Shown piece by piece: positions 52,790-62,402 of a stretch of DNA of 64,000 nt. A program made the translations under genes and the position numbers. The stretch lies in assembly GCF_015461805.1 (NCBI RefSeq), contig NZ_JACVZE010000013.1:62001-126000 (forward strand), given 5' to 3'. Origin of the DNA: Pseudomonas pisciculturae. Its GTDB lineage: Bacteria > Pseudomonadota > Gammaproteobacteria > Pseudomonadales > Pseudomonadaceae. Position 1 is the first letter of the stretch; every line of letters starts with the position of its first letter. Under the pieces are notes generated by a model that did not search any database, was not told the DNA's origin, and was given only the letters and a program-made list of their open reading frames with translations.

Positions 52790-53170
52790 ATGATTCGTAC
52801 CTCCCTTGCCGTCAGCGCCTTGCTGCTCGCCGTGTGCGGCACCGCCTCGGCAGCCGATAACGCGGCGCTGACAAAATGCATGAACACTGCCAACACCACC
52901 GCCGACATGGTCAATTGCAACACCAAGGAAGCCAAGGTGCAGGACAAGCGCCTGAACGCGGCCTACAAAACCGCCCTCGCCGCCCAGCAAGGTGCGCGCA
53001 AGCAGCAGCTGCAAGACGTGCAGCGCCTGTGGATAAAGTACCGTGATGCCAATTGCGCGTTTGCAGGCAGCGCCACCGGCGGCAGCATTGACCAGGTCAA
53101 TGGCGCCGGCTGCGTGTTGGACATGACCCAGACCCGCGCCCAGGAGTTGGAAAACCTGGTCGGGCCATGA
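52790..53170 (+). CDS. LprI-like (DUF1311) secreted protein
   Basis: 126 residues with signal peptide (MIRTSLAVSALLLAVCGTASA) and a DUF1311/LprI domain of conserved cysteines (TKCMNTANTTADMVNCNTKEA, RDANCAF, GCVLDMTQTRAQEL). LprI of Mycobacterium inhibits lysozyme; whether that holds here is unknown. Periplasmic. Confidence 0.88.
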   Translation: MIRTSLAVSALLLAVCGTASAADNAALTKCMNTANTTADMVNCNTKEAKVQDKRLNAAYKTALAAQQGARKQQLQDVQRLWIKYRDANCAFAGSATGGSIDQVNGAGCVLDMTQTRAQELENLVGP

Positions 53171-53195
53171 TCGCTAATGGTGACAGGGGCGCTTG

Positions 53196-53228
53196 TTGTG
53201 GCGAGGGAGCTTGCTCCCTCGCCACCTG
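53196..53228. repeat. Short REP-like palindrome
   Basis: ttgtggcgagggagcttgctccctcgccacctg hairpin between convergent genes, matching the core seen at 1.6 kb. Confidence 0.75.
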
Positions 53229-53238
53229 TATTCCACAA

Positions 53239-54684
53239 TCAGTCGTGATGAACCTTGGCGCGCTTGAGCAATTTTTTGCAGCGCTCCGACAAATGCAGCA
53301 CCCGCAGGTGCTTGCCGGCCTTGCTGTAGCGCTCGCGCAGGGTCATCAGTGCGGCAATCGCCGAATAGTCGACAAAGCTCAAGTGGCGGCAATCGAGCGT
53401 CACGTGGGCCGGGTCGTTGGCCGGGTCAAACTGATTCAGGAATGGCGTGGTGGAGGCAAAGAACAGCGTGCCGTGCAGGCGGTACAACTTGCTGCCATCG
53501 GCTTCCATATGCTCATCGGCGTACAGTTCCCGCGCCTGCTGCCAGGCAAAGTTCAGCGCCGCAATCACAATCCCGCACATCACTGCAGTGGCCAGGTCGG
53601 TAAACACGGTGATCACCGTTACGGCGATAATCACCAGCACGTCGTTGAGCGGCACCTTGTTGACCACTCGCAACGATGCCCAGGCAAACGTCTGCTGGGA
53701 CACCACGAACATCACCCCCACCAGCGCCGCCAGCGGGATTCGCTCAATGAACGGCGACAAAAACAGAATGAACAACAGGATCATCACCCCGGCAAACACC
53801 CCGGAGAATCGCCCGCGCCCGCCAGAGCTCAAGTTGATCACGGTTTGTCCGATCATCGCGCAACCGCCCATGCCGCCAAACAGGCCCGAGACCATGTTCG
53901 CCGCGCCCAGGGCCACACTTTCGCGGTCGGGGTAGCCACGGGTCTCAGTGATTTCGTCGGTGAGGTTGAGGGTGAGCAGAGTTTCCAGCAGGCCGACCAT
54001 GGCCATCAAAAACGCGTAGGGCGCGATGATACCGAGGGTTTCAAAGGTAAAGGGGATCTGCGGCAGCGCAAAGGTCGGCAGGCCGCCGGCGATGTGCGCC
54101 ATGTCGCCCAACGTACGCGTCGGCAGCCCCAGCAGGTACACCGCCAGGCCCACGCCGAGGATCGCCACCAACGCCGGCGGCACGGCACGGGTGATGCGCG
54201 GCAGCAGGTAGACAATCACCATGGTCACCACCACCAGCCCGATCATCACGTACAACGGCGTGCCGCTGAGCCAGTGTTCACCGCTTTTGAAATGTTCGAG
54301 CTGCGCCAACGCAATGATGATCGCCAGGCCGTTGACGAACCCCAGCATCACCGGGTGCGGCACCATGCGCACCAGCTTGCCCAGACGCAACAGGCCGAAG
54401 GCGATCATGATCAGCCCGCCCAACAACACCGTAGCCAGCAAGTACTCGACGCCGTGCTGGACGACCAATGCGACGATCACCACTGCCATCGAGCCTGCCG
54501 CACCGGAAACCATGCCCGGCCGCCCACCAAACAATGCCGTCAGCGTGCAGATGATAAAGGCGCCGTAGAGCCCCATCAGCGGGTTGAGGTGGGCCACCAG
54601 GGCAAAAGCGATGCATTCGGGCAGCAGCGCAAACGACGTAGTGAGGCCGGCCAGGGCATCGGCGCGCAGACGGGTGAGGTTCAT
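53239..54684 (-). CDS. SulP-family anion transporter
   Basis: 481 residues. About eleven to fourteen transmembrane segments with SulP motifs (LTTSFALLPECIAFALVAH, GMVSGAAGSMAVVI, GGMGGCAMIGQTVINL), then a STAS domain (LDCRHLSFVDYSAIAAL) at the C-terminus. Probable sulfate, bicarbonate or other anion transporter. The start at 54684 is chosen; the upstream open frame is REP-derived (WELACLR) and is not protein. Confidence 0.92.
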   Translation of the reverse strand: MNLTRLRADALAGLTTSFALLPECIAFALVAHLNPLMGLYGAFIICTLTALFGGRPGMVSGAAGSMAVVIVALVVQHGVEYLLATVLLGGLIMIAFGLLRLGKLVRMVPHPVMLGFVNGLAIIIALAQLEHFKSGEHWLSGTPLYVMIGLVVVTMVIVYLLPRITRAVPPALVAILGVGLAVYLLGLPTRTLGDMAHIAGGLPTFALPQIPFTFETLGIIAPYAFLMAMVGLLETLLTLNLTDEITETRGYPDRESVALGAANMVSGLFGGMGGCAMIGQTVINLSSGGRGRFSGVFAGVMILLFILFLSPFIERIPLAALVGVMFVVSQQTFAWASLRVVNKVPLNDVLVIIAVTVITVFTDLATAVMCGIVIAALNFAWQQARELYADEHMEADGSKLYRLHGTLFFASTTPFLNQFDPANDPAHVTLDCRHLSFVDYSAIAALMTLRERYSKAGKHLRVLHLSERCKKLLKRAKVHHD

Positions 54685-54770
54685 GAGGTACCAGGGTAAT
54701 GCGGGGGATAAGGCGGGGGATGGTACGGAATTGCGGGGGCTTGGGCTAGCCTGGGGACCGAGGTGTAGCC

Positions 54771-54843
54771 ATCGCAGGCAAGCCAGCTCCCACATTTTGA
54801 TTTGTGAACACATTCAAATGTGGGAGCTGGCTTGCCTGCGATA
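54771..54843. repeat. REPIN upstream of the SulP gene
   Basis: atcgcaggcaagccagctcccacattt followed by its reverse complement, with a short spacer. Both arms in reading-frame contact with the false extension of the SulP gene. Confidence 0.88.
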
Positions 54844-54868
54844 AAGGCCACTGGGTCTCAAGCGAACA

Positions 54869-55762
54869 TCAAACCATCTCGTTGCGAATCCACTCCACCA
54901 CCGACGTACGCTTGGGCACCCATCCCAACAGCTCACGCGCATGCTTGCCCCGCACCCGGCTATTGGAACCCAAACCATAGTTGGCCATCTCATACCCCCA
55001 CTCAGCCTCAGCCTCGGCCAACAGCCAATCCTGCGGCTCACCCAAGTTCAGCGCCTGGGCAATCGCCGTGGTCATGTCGATAAACGCCGCTTCACTGCTT
55101 TCGACAAAGTAGAAGGTGCCCGGCACGTTTTTCTCAAGGGCCAGCAGGTACAACGCCACCACATCTTCAATGTGCACGTTGGACCAAATGTTCTGCCCCG
55201 TGCCCACGTGCCGCACTACCCCGCTCTTACGCGCCTGCTTGAGCAAGCGTGGCAATTGCACGCTGTCACGCTTCACGCCCAGGCTGTGGCCGTAGATCAG
55301 GGTGTTGCAGATCACCGCCGAATTCACGCCGTCGTGGGCGGCCGCGAGGATCAGGTTGTCGATGGCCACGCGGGCGGCCTTGTCGACGGTGGGCTCCGGC
55401 AGGTTGTCTTCGAAGTAGATCACATCGCTGGATTTACCCCCCGACGCATCCCCCACGATGCTCGAACCGCTGGTGTGCAGAAACGGCTTGTTCGACCCCT
55501 TCAATGCCGCCAGCAAGGTTTGCACAGCAGCGCGATGGTCGCTGCTGGCGGCGTTGATCACCGCGTCGGCCTTATGGGCCTGTTCGGTCAACACACTGGC
55601 ATCGTCCAGGGTGCCAAGCACCGGGGTAATGCCCAGCGCCGTCATGTCAGCCGCTTGCTCGGCACTGCGTACTAGGCCGGTCACGGTGTGGCCAGCCTTG
55701 ATCAGGCCGGTGGCGATGGAGCCACCGATAAACCCTGCGGCGCCGGTTACGAATACGTTCAT
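54869..55762 (-). CDS. Extended SDR (NAD-dependent epimerase/dehydratase) family protein
   Basis: 297 residues. Rossmann loop VTGAAGFIGGSIATGL, NAASSDHRAAV, a TSGSSIVGD motif and a Tyr/Lys pair less standard than YxxxK. Resembles bacterial NAD(P)H-dependent reductases with a loss of the canonical Tyr. Substrate unknown. ATG at 55762 matches the Rossmann N-terminus; the frame to 55840 is too long. Precedes, on the same strand, by 103 bp, the end of the LysR gene. Confidence 0.85.
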   Translation of the reverse strand: MNVFVTGAAGFIGGSIATGLIKAGHTVTGLVRSAEQAADMTALGITPVLGTLDDASVLTEQAHKADAVINAASSDHRAAVQTLLAALKGSNKPFLHTSGSSIVGDASGGKSSDVIYFEDNLPEPTVDKAARVAIDNLILAAAHDGVNSAVICNTLIYGHSLGVKRDSVQLPRLLKQARKSGVVRHVGTGQNIWSNVHIEDVVALYLLALEKNVPGTFYFVESSEAAFIDMTTAIAQALNLGEPQDWLLAEAEAEWGYEMANYGLGSNSRVRGKHARELLGWVPKRTSVVEWIRNEMV

Positions 55763-55865
55763 GGAGTGTGCTCCTGACTGGGTAAGTGATGGGTCCAGTA
55801 TCAAGGGGCTCTCCCTGTCGAATAAGCCCCTGGCACCCAATTCACTCTTGCGTAGCGATCACGAA

Positions 55866-56762
55866 TCAGCAGGCATACCGCGCCAGCTTGGCCTGGATAA
55901 AGTCCAGGAAGCACTGGATGCGCAGCGCCAACTGCGAGTTGCGGTAAAACACCGCGTGGATCGGCTGGCGATAACCACTGTTGAACGCCTCCAGCACCGG
56001 TACCAGGCGGCCGGCGTCGATGTCGTTGGCGGTCATGAAGTTGGACAAGCAGCAAATGCCCTGCCCTTGCAGCGCCAGCTCGCGCACGGTTTCACCGCTG
56101 GAGGCCGCAATGCTCGGCTGGATCAGCCAACGGTCGCCTTCCACATGACGCAGGGGCCAATGGTTGAGGGTTTCGGTCTGGGAGAAGCCCAGCAAGGTGT
56201 GGCCTGCCAACTCGGCCACCGTGCTCGGCGCGCCGAATTGCGAGATGTACTCGGGGCTGGCGAGGATATGCAGCGGCGTGCAGCCCAACGAGCGCGCATG
56301 CAGGGTGGAGTCGGCGAGCACACCAATGCGGATCGCAATGTCGGTGCTCTGCTCCAGCAGGTCGATGATCAGGTCATCGCTGTTGAGCTCCAGCTGGATC
56401 TCGGGGTAGAGGCTGCGAAATTCGGCGATGTACGGCACGATCCCATGCAGCATGAACGGCACGGCCGCATTGATGCGCAGCCGACCGGCCGGTTTTTTCT
56501 GACGTGAAGACAGGCGCTCTTCAAGCTCTTCCATCTGCGCCAAAATCACCTTGGCCTGCTCGAAGAAGTATTTGCCTTCTTCGGTCAGGTCCATGCGCCG
56601 CGTGGTGCGGTTGATCAGCGTGGTGTCGAGCTTGGCTTCCAGGCGTGACAAGGTGCGGCTGACCGCCGACGGCGTCTGCCCGACCTGCTCCGCCGCGGCG
56701 GAAATCGAGCCGCACTCGATCACGCTGACGAAGATTTGTAGCTCGTCGGATCGGGCTTTCAC
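55866..56762 (-). CDS. LysR-family regulator
   Basis: 298 residues. Helix-turn-helix (LQIFVSVIECGSISAAAEQVGQTPSAVSRTLSRLEAKLD) and a PBP2 effector domain. GTG start. Directly downstream (30 bp) of the mdaB-like gene on the same strand, so the two are probably cotranscribed; CrgA-type LysR regulators control mdaB in Neisseria, which suggests the same relation. Confidence 0.92.
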   Translation of the reverse strand: MKARSDELQIFVSVIECGSISAAAEQVGQTPSAVSRTLSRLEAKLDTTLINRTTRRMDLTEEGKYFFEQAKVILAQMEELEERLSSRQKKPAGRLRINAAVPFMLHGIVPYIAEFRSLYPEIQLELNSDDLIIDLLEQSTDIAIRIGVLADSTLHARSLGCTPLHILASPEYISQFGAPSTVAELAGHTLLGFSQTETLNHWPLRHVEGDRWLIQPSIAASSGETVRELALQGQGICCLSNFMTANDIDAGRLVPVLEAFNSGYRQPIHAVFYRNSQLALRIQCFLDFIQAKLARYAC

Positions 56763-56792
56763 AGGCGCTCCTCGTTATAGGTTTGCAGCAGC

Positions 56793-57383
56793 TTACACCG
56801 AGAGGTTGAACACCTGCGCCAGATGCCTCTCGTAGCGCGCCACGTCGGCTTCGATGGCCGGGCGTTTCATGACGTCCACACACAGGAAGGTCGGCAACGC
56901 GGTCATGCCGAGGAACTCATTGGCTTTGTGGAACGGGAAGTACACCGCGTCCACGCCCTTGGCTTCGAAGAAGTCGCTCGGGTCGTCGAAGGCTTGCTGC
57001 GGTGCGTTCCAGGTCAACGACAGCATGTATTGCTTGCCCTGCACCAAGCCGCCGCTGCCGTATTTTTGCGACGCATCGGAACGGGTGCGGCCATCACTGG
57101 CGTACAGGCTGCCGTGGCCTTCGGTGAAAACTTCGTCGATGTACTTTTTGACGATCCACGGTGCACCCATCCACCAGCCGGGCATTTGGTAGACGATCAC
57201 GTCAGCCCAGAGGAATTTCGCGACCTCTTCGGCCACGTCGTAGCCTTCGTCGATATGGGTGACCTTGACGTCGATACCGCCACGGTCGAGCACGGCCACG
57301 GCGGCATCATGCAGGGTGGTGTTGTAGCGGCCATCGGAATGGGCGAATTTTTTGCCGCCGTTGAGCAGGAGTACTTTTTTCAT
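56793..57383 (-). CDS. mdaB: NAD(P)H quinone reductase, MdaB family
   Basis: 196-residue flavodoxin-fold reductase: VLLLNGGKKFAHSDGRYNTTLHD, VIVYQMPGWWMGAPWIVKKYIDEVF. Two-electron quinone reduction with FAD/NADPH protects against redox cycling. Complete length. Upstream partner of the LysR gene. Confidence 0.92.
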   Translation of the reverse strand: MKKVLLLNGGKKFAHSDGRYNTTLHDAAVAVLDRGGIDVKVTHIDEGYDVAEEVAKFLWADVIVYQMPGWWMGAPWIVKKYIDEVFTEGHGSLYASDGRTRSDASQKYGSGGLVQGKQYMLSLTWNAPQQAFDDPSDFFEAKGVDAVYFPFHKANEFLGMTALPTFLCVDVMKRPAIEADVARYERHLAQVFNLSV

Positions 57384-57500
57384 GGGAGGGTATCCAGAGG
57401 TTGAAAATGTCTGGAGGCAGACTATCGATTTTGACCGCTCGGAATAAGCGGCGGCGCGGCAAAATACCTTTGACTGAAATGCACGAATGGCGAGCTATTG

Positions 57501-58265
57501 TTAACCGTTTATCAGCAGATGGGCGCCCAACACGGCCATCCCGATAAAAAACACGCGCTTGAACAACACCGCACTGATGCGCTGGCGCGCTACCTGGCCT
57601 AGCCACATACCCAACAACGCCGGGGCCAGCGCCAGCAGCGAAGCATTCATTTCGCCGCCGTTCAAGGTGCCGCGCCACACCAACCCGGCAGCCAACGCCA
57701 GGGTCGATACGGTGAACGACAAGCCCAGTGCCTGCACCAGTTGATCGCGATTCAAGCCCAAGGCTTGCAGATAAGGCACCGCAGGAATGACGAAGACGCC
57801 GGTGGCGGAGGTGACGAGGCCGGTGATCACACCACAGAGCGGCCCCAGCCAGCGTTCGGTTTCAGGCTTCACGCTGAACGTTGGCAGGAACAATCCGCTC
57901 AGCGCATACACCAACAGCGCACCGCCCAGTGCGTGTACCACCCAGCCGCCACCGTCCATCCCCAACCAAACCGTACCCAACCCGGTGCCGAGAAAGATCA
58001 GCAGCAACATCGGCCATAGGCGTTTGAGCAACGCGCTCAGGTGGCCGCCGAACGCCAGTTGCCAGAGGTTGGTAACCGTTGAGGGAATGATCAGCAACGC
58101 CGCAGCCTGCGCCGGCAACATAGCCAGGCCGAGCAGGCCCATGGCGACGGTGGGCAGGCCCAGGCCGATCACGCCTTTGACGGTGCCGGCCAGCAGGAAG
58201 GTGGCGAACACCAGCACGGTCAGGGCGGGGCCGATGTCTTGGTAGAACGCTAGGAAGGTATTCAT
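57501..58265 (-). CDS. TSUP (TauE/SafE) family permease
   Basis: 254 residues with about eight hydrophobic segments; FLLAGTVKGVIGLGLPTVAMGLL and GVITGLVTSATGVFVIPAVPYLQALGL are the duplicated TSUP motifs. Exporter of sulfonates or organosulfur ions in the family; substrate unknown here. Single gene, REPIN downstream at 58.35 kb. Confidence 0.9.
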   Translation of the reverse strand: MNTFLAFYQDIGPALTVLVFATFLLAGTVKGVIGLGLPTVAMGLLGLAMLPAQAAALLIIPSTVTNLWQLAFGGHLSALLKRLWPMLLLIFLGTGLGTVWLGMDGGGWVVHALGGALLVYALSGLFLPTFSVKPETERWLGPLCGVITGLVTSATGVFVIPAVPYLQALGLNRDQLVQALGLSFTVSTLALAAGLVWRGTLNGGEMNASLLALAPALLGMWLGQVARQRISAVLFKRVFFIGMAVLGAHLLING

Positions 58266-58349
58266 GGGGGGATTGTGCGGGGTTGGGGCGGGGTTGGAAA
58301 TTCGCCATATACTGAGGCAGCCTCTTGTTTTGTGTGAGGCTTAGATCGC

Positions 58350-58422
58350 TATCGCAGGCAAGCCAGCTCCCACACTTGAATATATTCACACATCCAAATG
58401 TGGGAGCGGGCTTGCCCGCGAT
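58350..58422. repeat. REPIN between the TSUP gene and a LysR gene
   Basis: atcgcaggcaagccagctcccacac arm and aaatgtgggagcgggcttgcccgcgat arm, a mixed pair like the 42.8-kb element. Confidence 0.88.
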
Positions 58423-58454
58423 GGGGCCGGCCCAGTCACCCGAGAATTCCAGCC

Positions 58455-59333
58455 ATGCACTTTGACCTGATCGACCTGCGCCTCTACCTGCACATCCTCG
58501 ACACCGGCAATATCACCGCCGGCGCGGCGCGCAGTCATTTGTCCCTGGCCGCCGCCAGTGCGCGCATCCGCGCCATGGAGGCTTCGCTGGGCATCGAGTT
58601 TCTCGACCGCGGCCGCCGAGGCGTCACCCCGACACCCGCAGGCATTGCCCTGGCCCGTCACGCCCGCCTGTTGCTGCAACAGGCCGAGCACCTGCAACAA
58701 GACCTGGCCGAATACGCCAATGGCATCAAAGGCCAGGTGCGCCTGCTGTGCAACACCACCGCCCTCAGCGAGTACCTGCCGGAGCTGCTGGCAGACTTTC
58801 TGCGCGAACGCCCCAACCTCGATATCGACCTGCAGGAGTTGCCCAGCCTGCGTATCACCCAGGCTCTGCGCCAGGGCACGGCGGATCTGGGGATTATTTC
58901 CGATGCAGTGGACACCCACGGCTTACAGACCCTACCTTTTCGCGATGATCCGTTGGTGCTGATCATGCCGCTGGGCCACCCGCTGGCAAACCAGAACGTC
59001 AGCTTTATCGACAGCCTGCAACACGATTACGTAGGCCTCACTGCCAATAGCGCGCTCTCGGTGTATCTGGAGGAACAAGCGCTGCACGCAGGCTTTCGCT
59101 TGCAGACACGCATACGTGCCGAGGGGTTTGATGGTTTGATCCGTATGGTCGCCAGGGGCGCAGGTCTCGGGGTCGTGCCCCAAGCCGCCCTGGAGCGCTG
59201 CCCGGCAGAGCTTCGCTTCAAGGCCCAACCTCTGCGCGAAGCATGGGCCTGCCGCAAACTGCTACTCAGCGCACGCTCGTTCGAACAGCTACCCACCTAC
59301 GCCGCCGCGCTACTGGCGGCGTTGGCCAGGTGA
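58455..59333 (+). CDS. LysR-family regulator
   Basis: 292 residues. Helix-turn-helix (DLRLYLHILDTGNITAGAARSHLSLAAASARIRAMEASLGI), then effector-binding domain with GQVRLLCNTTALSEYLPELL. ATG at 58455 precedes the domain start; the upstream frame is REP-derived. It is divergent from the TSUP permease, so it may regulate it. Confidence 0.9.
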   Translation: MHFDLIDLRLYLHILDTGNITAGAARSHLSLAAASARIRAMEASLGIEFLDRGRRGVTPTPAGIALARHARLLLQQAEHLQQDLAEYANGIKGQVRLLCNTTALSEYLPELLADFLRERPNLDIDLQELPSLRITQALRQGTADLGIISDAVDTHGLQTLPFRDDPLVLIMPLGHPLANQNVSFIDSLQHDYVGLTANSALSVYLEEQALHAGFRLQTRIRAEGFDGLIRMVARGAGLGVVPQAALERCPAELRFKAQPLREAWACRKLLLSARSFEQLPTYAAALLAALAR

Positions 59334-59466
59334 CGCCTCTGTGCGTAAGAACTAGGCGCTCCACGGTGTTACGAACAGGTCACCCGGAGTAATATCTGCC
59401 CCCTCAGCAGTTCTAAGGGCGGATGCGGCGTGCATCACCCTCGCGAAAAAGTAGAAAGGAACGTTA

Positions 59467-60870
59467 ATGGCGGATGACATGGTTAACCCGGTGGGCCTCA
59501 AGCGGGGCCTGAAGAACCGGCATATTCAACTGATTGCCTTGGGTGGGGCGATTGGCACGGGGTTGTTCCTCGGTTCGGCCGGCGTGCTCAAATCGGCGGG
59601 GCCGTCGATGATCCTGGGTTACGCGATCGCAGGGTTTATCGCCTTCCTGATGATGCGCCAGCTCGGTGAGATGATTGTCGAAGAGCCAGTAGCCGGCTCC
59701 TTCAGCCACTTCGCACACAAATACTGGGGCGGCTATGCAGGCTTCCTCTCGGGCTGGAACTACTGGGTACTGTACGTATTGGTGGGCATGGCCGAGCTGA
59801 CGGCCGTGGGCAAGTACATCCAATTCTGGTGGCCTGAGATCCCGACGTGGGTCAGCGCGCTGGTGTTCTTTGTCGCAGTGAACCTGATCAACACCCTGAA
59901 CGTGAAGTTCTTCGGTGAGGCCGAGTTCTGGTTTGCGATCATCAAGGTGGTGGCGATCATTGGCATGATCCTGCTCGGTTGCTACCTGCTGTTCAGCGGC
60001 ACCGGCGGCCCGCAGGCGTCTATCAGCAACCTGTGGAGCCACGGCGGGTTCTTCCCCAATGGCGGCATGGGACTATTGATGGCCATGGCGTTCATCATGT
60101 TCTCGTTCGGTGGCCTGGAACTGGTCGGTATCACTGCCGCCGAGGCCAGCGAGCCACGCAAAGTGATCCCGAAGGCGATCAACCAAGTGGTGTATCGCAT
60201 CCTGATTTTCTATGTCGGCGCCCTGACGGTGCTGCTGTCGTTGTACCCGTGGGATCAACTGCTGCAAACCCTAGGCGCGTCGGGCGATGCCTACAGTGGC
60301 AGCCCGTTTGTACAGATCTTTTCGTTGATCGGTAACGACACGGCGGCGCACATCCTCAACTTTGTGGTGCTGACGGCGGCACTGTCGGTGTACAACAGCG
60401 GCGTGTACTGCAACAGCCGCATGCTGTTCGGCCTGGCCGAACAAGGCGATGCGCCCAAAGCACTGATGAAGCTGAACAAACAAGGCGTGCCGCTGCGGGC
60501 CCTGGCAGTATCGGCGTTGGTGACGATGCTGTGCGTGGTGGTGAACTACGTAGCACCGCAGAGTGCCCTTGAGTTGCTGTTCGCCCTGGTGGTTGCCTCG
60601 CTGATGATCAACTGGGCGCTGATCAGCATCACCCACATCAAGTTCCGCAAGGCCATGGGCGAGCACGGCGTGACGCCGTCGTTCAAGACCTTCTGGTTCC
60701 CGTTCAGCAACTACCTGTGCCTGGCGTTCATGGTGGTGATCATCAGCGTGATGCTGGCGATTCCGGGCATTCGTGAGTCGGTGTATGCGATGCCGGTGTG
60801 GGTGGGGATTATCTATGTTGCCTACCGGTTGCGGGTGAGCAAATCGAAAGCGGTAGCCGCAGCACAGTAA
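59467..60870 (+). CDS. Amino-acid permease, AroP/AAT family
   Basis: 467 residues, twelve hydrophobic helices. LIALGGAIGTGLFLGSAGVL, FGGLELVGITAAEASEP and SVYNSGVYCNSRMLFGLAEQG are the AAT-family motifs. The N-terminal sequence and length resemble AroP/PheP and other basic or aromatic amino-acid permeases; exact substrate not decided. GAAAGGAA site before the ATG. Leader 59334-59466 contains no obvious operator. Confidence 0.9.
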   Translation: MADDMVNPVGLKRGLKNRHIQLIALGGAIGTGLFLGSAGVLKSAGPSMILGYAIAGFIAFLMMRQLGEMIVEEPVAGSFSHFAHKYWGGYAGFLSGWNYWVLYVLVGMAELTAVGKYIQFWWPEIPTWVSALVFFVAVNLINTLNVKFFGEAEFWFAIIKVVAIIGMILLGCYLLFSGTGGPQASISNLWSHGGFFPNGGMGLLMAMAFIMFSFGGLELVGITAAEASEPRKVIPKAINQVVYRILIFYVGALTVLLSLYPWDQLLQTLGASGDAYSGSPFVQIFSLIGNDTAAHILNFVVLTAALSVYNSGVYCNSRMLFGLAEQGDAPKALMKLNKQGVPLRALAVSALVTMLCVVVNYVAPQSALELLFALVVASLMINWALISITHIKFRKAMGEHGVTPSFKTFWFPFSNYLCLAFMVVIISVMLAIPGIRESVYAMPVWVGIIYVAYRLRVSKSKAVAAAQ

Positions 60871-60874
60871 TACC

Positions 60875-60968
60875 TTTGTGGGAGGGGGCTTGCTCCCGAT
60901 TGCGGTAGGCCAGTCAATGTTTCAGCGACTGACACACTGTCATCGGGGGCAAGCCCCCTCCCACATTT
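60875..60968. repeat. REPIN after the permease gene
   Basis: tttgtgggagggggcttgctcccgatt arm and its reverse complement with about 40 bp between. Confidence 0.9.
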
Positions 60969-61100
60969 GATTGCATTCCAATTCCAGAAGCCCGATGAAT
61001 TTGCTTTGCGCTTATGGACATCCCGATGTCGAGTACAGACCACTGTCGCCGCGCCCAAGGCCTTAGGGTTCAGCTTCGAATCCCCTGCCTCGGAGACATC

Positions 61101-61445
61101 ATGTCCAAGCCCATCACCGTACTGCGCGACACCCACCCCTTGCCGGTCCTGGATGCCTGCAAATGGGAAAAGCTCGAAGGCGACCCGCACACCGTCAACC
61201 TCAATGCCTACACCAGCGAAGACGGCAGCAAGATCATGGGCACCTGGATCTGCACGCCGGGCAAATGGTATGTGGACTACGTGAAGTGGGAATACTGCCA
61301 CTTCCAGGAAGGCTACTGCATCATCACCCCTGAAGGCCTGGAGCCGATTCACTTGCGGGCTGGGGATATCTTTGTGGTGGAGCCTGGGATGAAGGGCACG
61401 TGGGAAGTGGTTGAGACTGTGCGTAAGTATTTCGTGTTTGCCTGA
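61101..61445 (+). CDS. Cupin-domain protein (DUF861-like)
   Basis: 114 residues: single cupin with TWICTPGKWYVDYVKWEYCHFQEGYCIITPEG and the second cupin motif LRAGDIFVVEPGMKGTWEV. Resembles the (S)-ureidoglycine aminohydrolase-type cupin_3 family. CGGAG site before the ATG at 61101; the frame upstream to 61014 is unlikely. Function unknown. Confidence 0.87.
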   Translation: MSKPITVLRDTHPLPVLDACKWEKLEGDPHTVNLNAYTSEDGSKIMGTWICTPGKWYVDYVKWEYCHFQEGYCIITPEGLEPIHLRAGDIFVVEPGMKGTWEVVETVRKYFVFA

Positions 61446-61453
61446 TTGTTCTT

Positions 61454-61484
61454 TGTGGTGAGCGGGCTTGCCCCGCTCACCACA
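61454..61484. repeat. Short palindrome, second copy
   Basis: tgtggtgagcgggc/gccccgctcaccaca, identical in core to the 36.2-kb element, between convergent genes. Confidence 0.75.
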
Positions 61485-61499
61485 GGTCCCGGTGAAACC

Positions 61500-62387
61500 T
61501 TATTTGGGTTTGCGGTAGCTGTTGATGATTGCCGAGAAGTCTTTGCCCCCTTCCCCACGCTGGCTCATCGATTGGTACAACTGCTGAGCCACTGCACCGA
61601 GGATCACCGGCTGGTGTGCCTGGCGCGCCGCTTCGGTGGCAAGCCCCAAATCCTTGAGCATCAGGTCAGCACCAAACCCGCCGGTATAACCCCGCGATGA
61701 CGGAGCCGTTTCAATCACCCCCGGCCAAGGGTTGTACGTGTCCGAACTCCAGCAACGCCCAGTGGAGCTGTTGATAATCCCCGCCAACACTTGGGTGTCG
61801 ATGCCCAGCGCATCACCCAACGCCATGGCTTCGCTGACGCCAACCATGCTGATACCCAACAACAAGTTGTTGCAGATCTTGGCAATTTGCCCGGTACCCA
61901 CATCTCCGCAGTGCACGATGTTGCGGCCCATCTGCGCCAGCACCGGTTGCAGGGTGGCGAACAGTTCCGGGGTGGCACCGACCATAAAGGTCAACGTGCC
62001 AGCCTGGGCGCCACCCGTGCCGCCGGAGACGGGCGCGTCGGCCACGGCCACACCTTGTTTGGTCGCCGCCGCTGCCACGTCACGGATGGTCTGCGGGTCG
62101 ATGGTGCTGCAGTCCACCGCTGGCACGCCTTTGCCGATGCCGGCGAGTACGCCATCTTCATTCAGCCACACGCTGCGTACATGGGCGGCGGCCGGCAGCA
62201 TGGTGATGACCAGCTCCGCGCCGCTCGCCGCATCACGCGGTGAATCACTGATGGTGCCGCCCAGCTCGGCCAATTCCTTAAGCACGGTCTGGTTCAGGTC
62301 AAACAGGTTCAGCGCGTGGCCGGCCTTGATCAAGTTGCGGGCCATGGGTGCGCCCATGTTACCCAAACCGATAAATGCAATCTTCAT
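61500..62387 (-). CDS. mmsB: 3-hydroxyisobutyrate dehydrogenase
   Basis: 295 residues. N-terminal IAFIGLGNMGAPMARNL (NAD loop), catalytic DAPVSGGTGGAQAGTL, and GQIAKICNNLLLGISM with the conserved Lys, typical of MmsB. Oxidises 3-hydroxyisobutyrate to methylmalonate semialdehyde in valine catabolism. 15 bp downstream of mmsA on the same strand, an operon order conserved in Pseudomonas. Confidence 0.95.
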   Translation of the reverse strand: MKIAFIGLGNMGAPMARNLIKAGHALNLFDLNQTVLKELAELGGTISDSPRDAASGAELVITMLPAAAHVRSVWLNEDGVLAGIGKGVPAVDCSTIDPQTIRDVAAAATKQGVAVADAPVSGGTGGAQAGTLTFMVGATPELFATLQPVLAQMGRNIVHCGDVGTGQIAKICNNLLLGISMVGVSEAMALGDALGIDTQVLAGIINSSTGRCWSSDTYNPWPGVIETAPSSRGYTGGFGADLMLKDLGLATEAARQAHQPVILGAVAQQLYQSMSQRGEGGKDFSAIINSYRKPK

Positions 62388-62402
62388 GGTCGTCTCCCGG
62401 AC

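Noticed and set aside
53167..54699. 510-residue plus-strand open frame opposite the SulP gene
   Set aside because: Very rich in His, Gln and Arg, with no domain; it is the antisense of a GC-rich membrane protein gene.
54685..54813. N-terminal extension of the SulP protein including WELACLR
   Set aside because: The extension is translated REP sequence and the SulP family starts at the MNLTRLRADALAGL methionine.
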